From contig JAHJTI010000015.1 of NCBI GenBank assembly GCA_018829945.1, positions 1 through 36,822 on the forward strand: a stretch of DNA of 36,822 bases. The letters are read 5' to 3'. Source of the DNA: Pseudomonadota bacterium (GTDB lineage Bacteria > Desulfobacterota > Desulfobulbia > Desulfobulbales > Desulfurivibrionaceae). A program made the translations under genes and the position numbers. This document shows, in pieces, positions 1-7,197 of this stretch. The notes under the pieces are model-generated. The model was not told where the DNA came from and searched no databases. It saw nothing but the letters and a program-made list of their open reading frames with translations. Each line of letters begins with the position of its first letter. Within the stretch, counting starts at the first letter, position 1.

Positions 1-17
1 TCTAGCAAGCTGAAAAA

Positions 18-713
18 ATGGCCACGGTCGGGACTCTTGCCGCCGGAGTAGCCCATGAAATAAACAACCCCCTGACAGCTATCAGCGGTTTTGCCGAAGG
101 CTTGCGGCGCCGGCTTGGCCATATCCGCGGCCAGGTGAACAATGAAATCTATGACGATTTCGAAGAATATACAAACACCATAATCAAAGAGTGCCTGCGC
201 TGCCGTGATATTGTCCGAAGCCTCCTCACCTTCAGCCGACCGGTGGCATCCAGCATGCAGCCTGTGGATTTAAACCACTGTATCGAGGACACCCTTTTTA
301 TCCTGAAGCATCATTTTAAAGAACAGCATAAGATCACGGTTACAACCGAGTTGCATGCCGAACTGCCCATGATCAATGGCGATGAGTCGCAACTCAAGCA
401 GGTAATTATCAACCTTTTAACCAACGCCATCGATGCCACGAATAAAGGCGGGACAATCAAGATCACAACCTGCCCCGATGGAAACAAAAATGCCGTGCTT
501 ATTGTCGAAGACTCCGGCTGCGGTATCCCGAAAGATGTGCAGGACAGGCTTTTTGAGCCGTTCTTTACCACAAAGCCCGCCGGAAAGGGTGTGGGCATCG
601 GTCTTTCAACCTGCTATTCGATAGTAAAACACCATAACGGAGAAATAAGTGTGACCAGTAAAGTGGGCAAGGGTTCCTCTTTCTGCGTGCGCATACCAGG
701 TATCATTGAATAA
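18..713 (+). CDS. Sensor histidine kinase, C-terminal catalytic part (N-terminus missing or truncated)
   Basis: The protein autophosphorylates on a histidine and passes phosphate to the response regulator that follows. Visible are the H-box (GVAHEINNPL, His about residue 13), the N-box (NLLTNAIDAT), and the ATP-binding G1 and G2 motifs (DSGCGIP, GKGVGIGLS), so HisKA and HATPase_c are complete at the C-terminal end. There is no sensor, PAS, HAMP or membrane segment, so at 231 residues it is much shorter than the usual NtrB-like kinase. Translation upstream of the ATG reads QAEK, which is conserved kinase sequence, and is then cut by an in-frame TAG at bases 3-5. The true gene therefore probably began outside the window, or is broken here. 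Its stop overlaps the next start (TAATG), showing an operon with the regulator. The kinase identity is sure; the start is not. Confidence 0.85.
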   Translation: MATVGTLAAGVAHEINNPLTAISGFAEGLRRRLGHIRGQVNNEIYDDFEEYTNTIIKECLRCRDIVRSLLTFSRPVASSMQPVDLNHCIEDTLFILKHHFKEQHKITVTTELHAELPMINGDESQLKQVIINLLTNAIDATNKGGTIKITTCPDGNKNAVLIVEDSGCGIPKDVQDRLFEPFFTTKPAGKGVGIGLSTCYSIVKHHNGEISVTSKVGKGSSFCVRIPGIIE

Positions 714-2050
714 TGAAGAACGAAAAATACCCGATACTTGTCATTGACGACGAAGAATCAATCCGAAGGCTGCTGCAAAAGGAGTTGGCCTCTGCCGACC
801 GTGAAATTTTCACCGCCGCCGATGCAGCCCAAGCCATGGATATGGTCCGCCGGCGCTGGTTTGATGTCGTTATTATGGACCTGCTTCTGCCGGACAGCTC
901 CGATCTTGATTTACTCATAAAGGTGAGGGACGCAAGCCCCTCCACGGAAGTAATCATGATTACCGGTCATGGGGACATCGACAGCGCGGTGGAGGCGATG
1001 AAACTCGGCGCCTGTGATTTCATCCCAAAACCCTTCAACCTGGACCGGCTTGACATTGTTGTGGAAAAAGCGCATCAGCGGGCTAGACTTTCCAGAGAAA
1101 ACAAGAGACTGCGGCACCATTCCGGTCTTGATCACGGACCAACCAAGTTCATCGGCAATTCCAAGGCCGTGCAAAACATTCATTATCTTGTTGATAAAGT
1201 GGCGCCGGCAAATATTCCGGTGCTTATCACCGGCGAATCCGGAGTAGGCAAGGACGTGGTGGCCAATGCCATTCATGACCGCTCACCCCGTTCCGGCAAT
1301 CCGATTATCATAAAAAACTGCGCATCCCTGCAAAAGGAACTGGCCCGCAGCGAACTTTTCGGTCATCTGAAAGGCTCTTTCACCGGGGCAATCCAGTCTC
1401 AGGAAGGCTTAATGTCATATGCCCACGAGAGCACCCTGTTCCTTGATGAAATAGGTGAACTTCCCCTCGAGGTACAGGCCTCTTTGCTGCGGGTACTGGA
1501 GACCCAAAAATACCGGCGGGTGGGAGAGAAAGATGAATGTCAGGTCGATATCCGCTTCCTGTTTGCCACCAACCGCAACCTGGCCGAGGAAGTTCAGGCA
1601 GGGCGCTTCAACGAAGCTTTTTTTCATCGGATCAACGCTTTTAACATCCACATTCCTTCCCTGGCAGAAAGAAAGGAAGACCTGCCTTTGCTGGTTGATT
1701 ACTTTCTCACGACCTTGAGTCCTGATGGCGGAACTTACCGAATGGTGCAAGGCGCAATGAACTGCATGCTTCGCTACGACTGGCCGGGCAATGTAAGGGA
1801 GCTCCGGAATGTCATCGAGCGCGCCATTATTCTTTCCGAAAACGGGATTATAACGGAAAAATGTCTGCCCCGCGAACTTGCAGAAGCATCGGAAATTTCT
1901 GAAACAAGCATTGCCCTGGAATCGGTGGAAAAGCAGCACATCCTCAAGATTCTCGATTTTTATGACGGAAACCGGAGCAAGGCCGCGGATGCTCTGGGAG
2001 TCAGCCGTAAAACCTTGTACCGAAAGATGAAAGACTACGAAACGAATTGA
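713..2050 (+). CDS. NtrC-family sigma-54 response regulator (REC-AAA+-Fis HTH)
   Basis: This is an enhancer-binding activator that drives sigma-54 promoters after phosphorylation by the kinase encoded just before it (one-base overlap, TAATG). The receiver domain (about residues 1-120) has the acidic pair IDDEE and phosphoacceptor Asp56 (VVIMDLLLP). The AAA+ domain (about 140-375) has Walker A GESGVGKD, Walker B LFLDEIG and the sigma-54 contact loop, here GSFTGA rather than the usual GAFTGA. The C-terminus is a Fis-type helix-turn-helix (SKAADALGVSRKTLYRKM). The 445-residue length is normal for the AtoC/ZraR class. The only clear sigma-54 promoter found in this window lies before adh at 5019-5034, with palindromic sites upstream of it, so that operon is the inferred target. 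The signal sensed is unknown. Confidence 0.95.
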   Translation: MKNEKYPILVIDDEESIRRLLQKELASADREIFTAADAAQAMDMVRRRWFDVVIMDLLLPDSSDLDLLIKVRDASPSTEVIMITGHGDIDSAVEAMKLGACDFIPKPFNLDRLDIVVEKAHQRARLSRENKRLRHHSGLDHGPTKFIGNSKAVQNIHYLVDKVAPANIPVLITGESGVGKDVVANAIHDRSPRSGNPIIIKNCASLQKELARSELFGHLKGSFTGAIQSQEGLMSYAHESTLFLDEIGELPLEVQASLLRVLETQKYRRVGEKDECQVDIRFLFATNRNLAEEVQAGRFNEAFFHRINAFNIHIPSLAERKEDLPLLVDYFLTTLSPDGGTYRMVQGAMNCMLRYDWPGNVRELRNVIERAIILSENGIITEKCLPRELAEASEISETSIALESVEKQHILKILDFYDGNRSKAADALGVSRKTLYRKMKDYETN

Positions 2051-2117
2051 TCCTGTTGTTTGTGTGGTTGTTGCATGGTAGCAGCCATTGCGCTTCATAC
2101 CCGCCCAAAGGAGACTG

Positions 2118-3005
2118 ATGATGAAAAGATTACTGCTTGCAATATCCGTTGTTCTCTTGTGCTTTTCTTTACCGGGACAGGCCGTTTCGGGAGATAAAAT
2201 CATGAAGATGTCGACCACAACTTCGACGCAGGCCTCAGGTTTGCTCGACGTTCTCCTGCCCGAGTTTGAAAAAGACACGGGTATTATGGTTAAGGTTATC
2301 GCCAAAGGCACCGGGGCTGCCATTCGCGACGGCGTTGACGGCAATGTTGATGTTATTTTCGTGCATGCCAAGGAACCGGAAGAGAAATTTGTACAGGATG
2401 GCTTTGGAACCAAACGGTATTCGGTAATGTATAATGATTTTGTCGTGTTGGGTCCTGTTGCTGATCCGGCCGGAATTAAAAAATGCACAACAGCCGCTGA
2501 TGCCCTGCGCAAAATCGCTGCTGCTTCAGCTTTTTTCGTTTCACGCGGTGACGACTCCGGGACACACACCAAGGAACAGGATTTGTGGAAGGCAACCGGT
2601 CTGCCCCTGGAACAAGGATCACAGAGCATTGTTCCAGGGGCAGACCGGCCGGTGAACTACATGAGGCCATTGGGTGCGTGGTATCTTTCCATTGGCCAGG
2701 GAATGGGCAAAGCGCTGACCTTTGCCGATGAAAAACAGGCCTACCTTCTGGCCGACCGCGGCACATACATAAAGTATAAGTTTGACCGCGAAATCCCGGT
2801 TGCCCTGGATATCCTCTGTGAGGGTGACCCCGCCCTGGCAAATCCGTACGGAATTATTCCGGTTAATCCAGCAAAACACCCCCATGTGAAAAATGATCTG
2901 GCGGAGAAATTTGTCGCCTGGATTACCTCTGCCCGCGGTCAAAAACTCATCGGCGATTACCGGGTGCTTGGCAAGCAGTTGTTTTACCCTGATGCCGGCA
3001 AGTAG
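2118..3005 (+). CDS. tupA: Tungstate ABC transporter, periplasmic binding protein TupA
   Basis: TupA binds tungstate in the periplasm and delivers it to TupBC. The start at 2118 (ATGATG) is preferred over the track start at 2088 because AAAGGAG lies at 2107-2113 and the protein then opens with a signal peptide (KRLLLAISVVLLCFSLPGQA). The mature N-terminus carries the oxyanion-binding TTTSTQASG motif followed by LLPEFEKDTGI, typical of TupA/WtpA-like proteins, and later GDDSGTHTKE and GQGMGKALTFADEKQAY. About 295 residues, near family size. Residues about 160-177 (GLPLEQGSQSIVPGADR) are encoded by a perfect 19-bp inverted repeat and look like an insertion relative to the TupA sequences I remember. 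First gene of tupABC. Tungstate rather than molybdate is favoured by the motif and by the neighbouring aor. Confidence 0.93.
   Translation: MMKRLLLAISVVLLCFSLPGQAVSGDKIMKMSTTTSTQASGLLDVLLPEFEKDTGIMVKVIAKGTGAAIRDGVDGNVDVIFVHAKEPEEKFVQDGFGTKRYSVMYNDFVVLGPVADPAGIKKCTTAADALRKIAAASAFFVSRGDDSGTHTKEQDLWKATGLPLEQGSQSIVPGADRPVNYMRPLGAWYLSIGQGMGKALTFADEKQAYLLADRGTYIKYKFDREIPVALDILCEGDPALANPYGIIPVNPAKHPHVKNDLAEKFVAWITSARGQKLIGDYRVLGKQLFYPDAGK
2596..2648. repeat. Perfect 19-bp inverted repeat inside tupA
   Basis: The arms CCGGTCTGCCCCTGGAACA (2596-2614) and TGTTCCAGGGGCAGACCGG (2630-2648) are exact reverse complements around a 15-base loop. In tupA mRNA this would form a very stable GC-rich hairpin in mid-gene. 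It is read through in frame as part of the protein. No second copy was noticed in the window. A palindromic element inserted into a coding sequence, or an assembly artefact from an inverted duplication, are both possible. Confidence 0.9.
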
Positions 3006-3029
3006 AGAGAGCAGGCAAGGATAACTACA

Positions 3030-3725
3030 GTGGATATTCTTTTTGACAGCCTGTTTTCCGCCCTGCTCCTTGTTTTTTCTCTCGACAAGGAAATGCTGGC
3101 CATTGTCATGGTTTCGTTGCAGGTGAGTTTCGCCTCAACCATCCTTGCCGCTCTTGTCGGCATACCGGCAGGATTCCTCGTTGCCCTGGGGAAGTTTCCC
3201 GGCAAGCGGATGCTCATTACGGTGCTGAATACCCTGCTGGCATTGCCCACTGTGGTAATCGGCCTGCTTGTCTATGCCTTTATCTCGCGACGCGGCATCT
3301 TCGGCCCCCTTGATCTGCTGTATACGCAAAAGGCGATGGTCATCGGCCAGATTATCCTGATTATCCCACTGGTGAGCGCCTTAACAATCGCAGCCATCAG
3401 CCGGATAGACACCCGTTACCGCCGCACGGCCATGACTCTGGGCGCCAATCGTTTTCAGACGGCCAGAGTTATTTTCTTTGAAGCCCGCTTCGGCATAACC
3501 GCAGCCATCGTGGCTGCCTTTGGCCGGGTTATCTCCGAAGTGGGCATCTCGATGATGCTGGGCGGCAACGTCAAGGGATTTACCCGGACCATGACAACCG
3601 CCATGGCCCTTGAGTACGACAAAGGCGCCTTCTCTTTTGCCGTGGCCCTGGGTCTTATTTTGATGACCCTGAGTTTTGCCATAAATATTCTTTTCCATTT
3701 TTTTCAGGGCAAGTATCGAACATGA
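3030..3725 (+). CDS. tupB: Tungstate ABC transporter permease TupB
   Basis: This is the inner-membrane permease of the tungstate importer. It starts with GTG, with AAGG about ten bases upstream, and has 231 residues, normal for TupB/ModB-type permeases. Several hydrophobic segments are visible (for example MLAIVMVSLQVSFASTILAA, LLALPTVVIGLLVYAFI, MVIGQIILIIPLVSALTIAA). The ATPase-coupling (EAA-type) region is visible as RRTAMTLGANRFQTARVIFFEARFGITAAIVAAFGRVISEVG. It lies 24 bases after tupA and its stop overlaps the tupC start (ATGA), so the three genes are co-transcribed and tupBC are probably translationally coupled. The family also contains sulfate and molybdate permeases; the assignment to tungstate rests on TupA. 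Confidence 0.92.
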   Translation: MDILFDSLFSALLLVFSLDKEMLAIVMVSLQVSFASTILAALVGIPAGFLVALGKFPGKRMLITVLNTLLALPTVVIGLLVYAFISRRGIFGPLDLLYTQKAMVIGQIILIIPLVSALTIAAISRIDTRYRRTAMTLGANRFQTARVIFFEARFGITAAIVAAFGRVISEVGISMMLGGNVKGFTRTMTTAMALEYDKGAFSFAVALGLILMTLSFAINILFHFFQGKYRT

Positions 3726-4747
3726 AGATGTATTCGATCCATAATCTGACCAAATCATACAACGGTCGATCCATTTTGGATATTGAGCACCTGGAACTGG
3801 AGGCAGCCCGGATATACGGGCTGCTTGGCCCCAATGGCGCGGGCAAGACGACCCTGCTCAATATCCTCGGCTTCCTGGTTCAGCCGACTTCAGGCCGTCT
3901 TGACTTTCTCGAAAAACCTGTCCGGTTTCAGGAAACGCATTTGCAGCCTTTGCGGAAAGAGGTTGTTGTTTTAGATCAATATCCGGTCCTCTTTACGACC
4001 TCGGTGTATGGAAATCTGGAGTTCGGCTTAAAATTAAGAAAGGTGGACAAGGCGAAAAGGGAGAGGATCATTGACGAGGCGCTTGATCTTGTGGACATGG
4101 CTTCATTCAAGCATGTCCCGGCTCATACCCTGTCCGGCGGAGAAACCCAGCGCATAGCCCTGGCCCGGGCCCTGGCTCTTTCTCCCAAGGTCTTCCTCTG
4201 CGATGAGCCCACTGCCAGTGTTGATGTGGAAAATCAGGCAGCCATCATTGCCGTATTGAAACAGATCAATGATACCAAAAAAATCAGCATCGTCTTTACC
4301 ACCCATGATCGTCTCCTTGCCGCAGGACTGGCCCACCAGACTCTTGTTCTCAACAATGGCCGCCTCGTGTCGACAAGCTATGAAAATATCTTTCCCTGCA
4401 GGATTGAGGCGGTAAACGGCACAGAGGTTCGCTGTCACCTTGCGGAAAACGCTTGGGTTTTTCTTTCCCCTAACACTGCGGTTTCTGCTGTCGGCAAATC
4501 CCGGATATTCATTGACCCGGAAAAGATCACCCTGTATCCCGCTGAAAAAAAACCAGAGAATGTCCATTGTTTAGAGGGCAAAGTTGTTCAACTCATGGAT
4601 GAAGCAAACCGGGTCCGAATCGTGGTGAATATCGGCTTTCTCCTGACTGTTCTTCTCAAACGCGAAGACTATGAATCCCTCCGTCCCGGAATTGGTGATG
4701 CGGTTGCCGTTGCAATAGCCCAAGACGCTGCGATCGTGCCCAATTGA
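3722..4747 (+). CDS. tupC: Tungstate ABC transporter ATPase TupC
   Basis: This subunit powers tungstate import. The ABC domain (about residues 1-230) has Walker A GPNGAGKTT, signature LSGGETQR, Walker B VFLCDEP and the H-loop TTHD. The remaining roughly 110 residues form a C-terminal extension whose end (LEGKVVQLMDEANRVRIVVNIG...LLKREDYESL) looks like the TOBE/Mop-like domain common in molybdate and tungstate importers, where oxyanion binding can inhibit the transporter. At 341 residues it is longer than a minimal TupC because of this extension. Its start overlaps the tupB stop. It is the last gene of the tup operon; a 374-base control region follows. Confidence 0.92.
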   Translation: MKMYSIHNLTKSYNGRSILDIEHLELEAARIYGLLGPNGAGKTTLLNILGFLVQPTSGRLDFLEKPVRFQETHLQPLRKEVVVLDQYPVLFTTSVYGNLEFGLKLRKVDKAKRERIIDEALDLVDMASFKHVPAHTLSGGETQRIALARALALSPKVFLCDEPTASVDVENQAAIIAVLKQINDTKKISIVFTTHDRLLAAGLAHQTLVLNNGRLVSTSYENIFPCRIEAVNGTEVRCHLAENAWVFLSPNTAVSAVGKSRIFIDPEKITLYPAEKKPENVHCLEGKVVQLMDEANRVRIVVNIGFLLTVLLKREDYESLRPGIGDAVAVAIAQDAAIVPN

Positions 4748-4814
4748 CCCGTCCTGGCCGGCAGCGATTTCAAAAAAATACAATGTACCGCTCCTGTTCA
4801 TAACGCCGTGAGGC

Positions 4815-4831
4815 GGAGTCATTCTGACCCA
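4815..4831. promoter_or_regulatory. Putative distal activator site (imperfect palindrome)
   Basis: GGAGTCA-TTC-TGACCCA matches the perfect palindrome at 4948-4964 in its right arm and at five of seven positions in its left arm, with the same three-base spacer. The similarity extends rightwards (CTGACCCATTCCTTTTT versus CTGACCCATTTCTTTTT). It lies about 190 bases upstream of the -24 box of the adh promoter, a usual distance for an enhancer-binding protein. Nothing coding was seen in 4748-5018. Confidence 0.5.
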
Positions 4832-4947
4832 TTCCTTTTTCCGACTGTTTCCTTTTGTCCATTCCCTGCCAACGCCCATCCCGCAATGAGTTTCCTGTAC
4901 CTCCTTTCAAGAAAAGACAATCCCACCGAGACTCTGCTTGCCGTCAT

Positions 4948-4964
4948 TGGGTCACGCTGACCCA
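4948..4964. promoter_or_regulatory. Putative proximal activator site (perfect palindrome)
   Basis: TGGGTCA-CGC-TGACCCA is a perfect 7-bp inverted repeat with a three-base spacer, centred about 65 bases upstream of the -24 element of the sigma-54 promoter. This is the position and form expected for the upstream activating sequence of an NtrC-type regulator. The best candidate ligand is the response regulator encoded at 713-2050; this is inference from proximity. Confidence 0.65.
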
Positions 4965-5018
4965 TTTCTTTTTTTTACAAATAAGCCCAACATGCTGATT
5001 TATCACGTTTTTCAAGCG

Positions 5019-5034
5019 TGGCACGTCCGTTGCT
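5019..5034 (+). promoter_or_regulatory. Sigma-54 (-24/-12) promoter of the adh-hdr-flx operon
   Basis: TGGCACGTCCGTTGCT fits the sigma-54 consensus TGGCACG-N4-TTGCW at every defined position, with correct GG-N10-GC spacing. Transcription would start near 5045, leaving a leader of about 77 bases before the adh ATG at 5122 and excluding the longer ORF-track start as the main start. Confidence 0.9.
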
Positions 5035-5121
5035 ATATAGAAAACAAAACGGTTTTTGTATCCAAACCTAAAACCAGGGAACGGCAACTCAGCCAATCAT
5101 CTCAAAAAAGGACGGTACATT

Positions 5122-6303
5122 ATGGCTATTCAAGAACAAGTGTATGGATTCTTCATTCCCAGCGTGACCCTTATCGGCATTGGCGCCCACAAAGAAATCC
5201 CCGCCAAGATCAAGGCCCTCGGCGGGAGCAAACCGCTGCTTGTCACCGATAAAGGGATCACCGCTGCAGGTATCACAAAAAAGATTTCGGATCTCCTCAC
5301 CGAAGCCAAGATGAAACACGTTATCTATGACGACACGATTCCTAATCCCACCGACAAAAACGTTCACGACGGGGTAAAAGTTTATAAAGACAACAAATGC
5401 GACAGCCTGATTACCCTGGGTGGCGGCAGCTCTCACGATTGCGGCAAAGGAATCGGGCTGGTAATCGCCAATGGCGGAAAAATCCATGATTACGAAGGCG
5501 TTGACAAGTCCACCAAGCCGATGCCTCCCTATGTAGCGGTGAACACCACGGCAGGAACCGCTTCGGAAATGACCCGGTTCTGCATCATTACAGACACCAG
5601 CCGCAAAGTAAAAATGGCCATCGTTGACTGGCGCGTAACCCCCGGTATCGCCCTTGATGATCCGCTGCTGATGATGGGTATGCCTCCGGCGCTGACCGCA
5701 GCCACGGGCATGGATGCCTTGACCCATGCAGTTGAGGCGTACGTTTCAACCATTGCCACTCCGATGACCGATTCCGCTGCGGAAAAAGCCATTGAGCTTA
5801 TTGCCCGGCACCTGCGTCCCGCAGTAGCCAACGGCGGCGACATCGTTGCCCGCGAAGGCATGTGTTTCGCGCAGTATCTTGCCGGGATGGCCTTCAACAA
5901 TGCAAGCCTCGGTCATGTCCACGCAATGGCCCATCAGCTCGGTGGTTTCTATGACCTGCCCCATGGCGAGTGTAACGCCATCCTGTTGCCCCATGTTTCG
6001 AAATTCAACCTGATCGCCAAAATCGACCGTTTTGTGAAAATTGCCAAGCTTATGGGTGAAAACGTCGAGGGTCTTTCTCCTCGCGATGCAGCCGAGCTTG
6101 CCTTGGTGGCAATCAAGAAACTTTCCACCGACATTGGAATTCCCGCCGGTCTCGTTGCTCTGGGCAAACGCTACGGTAAGGACGTCAAAGAAAAAGATAT
6201 CGAGACCATGACCGCCAATGCCCAGAAGGATGCCTGTGGGCTCACCAACCCCAGATGTCCTAAGGATGCCGATGTTATCGCCATCTACAAGGCGGCAATG
6301 TAA
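5122..6303 (+). CDS. adh: Iron-containing (type III) alcohol dehydrogenase
   Basis: This is a cytoplasmic NAD(P)-dependent metal alcohol dehydrogenase of the Fe-ADH family, interconverting a primary alcohol and its aldehyde. The start at 5122 (MAIQEQVYGFFIPSVT) is chosen because AAAGGA precedes it and because the sigma-54 transcript should begin near 5045. Visible are the cofactor-binding GGGSSHDCGKG, the TTAGTASEMTRF segment, and the metal-ligand region HAMAHQLGGFYDLPHGECNA with its conserved histidines. At 393 residues it matches the family. It is the first gene of the sigma-54-controlled operon that leads into hdr-flx, as in Desulfovibrio vulgaris, where ADH is thought to exchange NADH with the Flx-Hdr complex during ethanol metabolism. 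Natural substrate (ethanol or another short alcohol) is not visible. Confidence 0.95.
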   Translation: MAIQEQVYGFFIPSVTLIGIGAHKEIPAKIKALGGSKPLLVTDKGITAAGITKKISDLLTEAKMKHVIYDDTIPNPTDKNVHDGVKVYKDNKCDSLITLGGGSSHDCGKGIGLVIANGGKIHDYEGVDKSTKPMPPYVAVNTTAGTASEMTRFCIITDTSRKVKMAIVDWRVTPGIALDDPLLMMGMPPALTAATGMDALTHAVEAYVSTIATPMTDSAAEKAIELIARHLRPAVANGGDIVAREGMCFAQYLAGMAFNNASLGHVHAMAHQLGGFYDLPHGECNAILLPHVSKFNLIAKIDRFVKIAKLMGENVEGLSPRDAAELALVAIKKLSTDIGIPAGLVALGKRYGKDVKEKDIETMTANAQKDACGLTNPRCPKDADVIAIYKAAM

Positions 6304-6324
6304 AAAAGCATCCGCAGACCCTTT

Positions 6325-6354
6325 GGGTGGCAGGTCGGTCTCGGTCTGCCACCC
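6325..6354 (+). terminator. Hairpin between adh and hdrC, possible partial terminator or processing site
   Basis: GGGTGGCAG (6325-6333) pairs exactly with CTGCCACCC (6346-6354), with wobble pairs possible further in. The following bases are C/T-rich (tcccccttcccctt) rather than a pure T run, so termination would be weak. It sits 21 bases after the adh stop in a 216-base gap where no promoter was recognised, and could stabilise adh mRNA or make hdr-flx expression lower than adh. Confidence 0.5.
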
Positions 6355-6519
6355 TCCCCCTTCCCCTTACTTTCTGGGGCAGTTGGCCAGGTACCACTCC
6401 AGTGTGGCGTTATCTGCTGTGCTTGAAACAGTCTTGTCTTCAAAGAGGACAACCGGACAAAAAACGTTTTTTCACTTTTCTAACGCTGCACCGACAGCAA
6501 AAAGGCGGATCGTAACACA

Positions 6520-7197
6520 ATGAAAGTTATCAATATCAACTTGTCTTACAATTCTGATTTTGTCACCCGGGTTGAAGAGGAAAGCGGCCAAAAGCTCAAC
6601 CACTGCTACCAGTGCGGAAAATGCACGGCAGGCTGTCCCTACACTGATGAATATGATATTTCAGTCAGCCAGATCATGCGCCTTACCCAGACAGGACAAA
6701 AGGATAAAGTTCTGCAATCAAAATCTCTTTGGCTCTGCGCCTCCTGCGAATCATGCACCGCCCGCTGCCCCAACAAAATTGACGTAGCCCGGATCATGGA
6801 TGTGCTCCGTCATATGGCCCGGCGGGAAGGACATGCCGGAGTACGCACGGTCAAAACCTTCTGGGATTCCTTTCTTAATTCCGTAGAAAGCAATGGCAGG
6901 CTCTTTGAAGTAGGCCTGTTGGCGAATTATATCTCCCACACAGGCAGATTCTGGACCGATGCCGGCCTGGGCCACAAAGTTCTCCCCAAAGGAAAAATTC
7001 ATTTCAGGCCCTCTGAGATGCAGGGCAAAAAAGAAGTCACAAAAATCTTCATGCGCTTCAAAGAAGAATCCGCAAAATGCGGGGCAAAAAAGCTGCCACC
7101 GGAAATTTCATCCGTTTCAGAGAGGAAACCGCATAATGAATACATCCCTGAACTACGCTTATTATCCCGGGTGTTCAAGCACCGGAACCTCCCTTGA
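6520..7197 (+). CDS. hdrC: Heterodisulfide reductase-like subunit C
   Basis: HdrC is the small iron-sulfur subunit that carries electrons between HdrA and HdrB. Two [4Fe-4S] motifs are visible near the N-terminus: CYQCGKCTAGCP (about residue 29) and CASCESCTARCP (about residue 72). The remainder is a helical region with no further cysteine motif. At 225 residues it is slightly longer than typical HdrC because the C-terminus runs on and overlaps the start of hdrB by 62 bases in another frame. That overlap is unusually long for this pair, but both reading frames are clearly coding. It follows adh by 216 bases and opens hdrCBA-flxDCBA. Confidence 0.93.
   Translation: MKVININLSYNSDFVTRVEEESGQKLNHCYQCGKCTAGCPYTDEYDISVSQIMRLTQTGQKDKVLQSKSLWLCASCESCTARCPNKIDVARIMDVLRHMARREGHAGVRTVKTFWDSFLNSVESNGRLFEVGLLANYISHTGRFWTDAGLGHKVLPKGKIHFRPSEMQGKKEVTKIFMRFKEESAKCGAKKLPPEISSVSERKPHNEYIPELRLLSRVFKHRNLP

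Noticed and set aside
2065-2095. Possible sigma-54 promoter before tupA (TGGTAGCAGCCATTGC)
   Set aside because: GG and GC are 11 instead of 10 bases apart, and the -24 box is poor. A loose dyad GCATGG...CCATTGC here is also too weak to call an operator.
1415-2629. 404-residue minus-strand ORF across the regulator and tupA
   Set aside because: It spans two well-supported plus-strand genes and their gap, and has low-complexity composition without domains.
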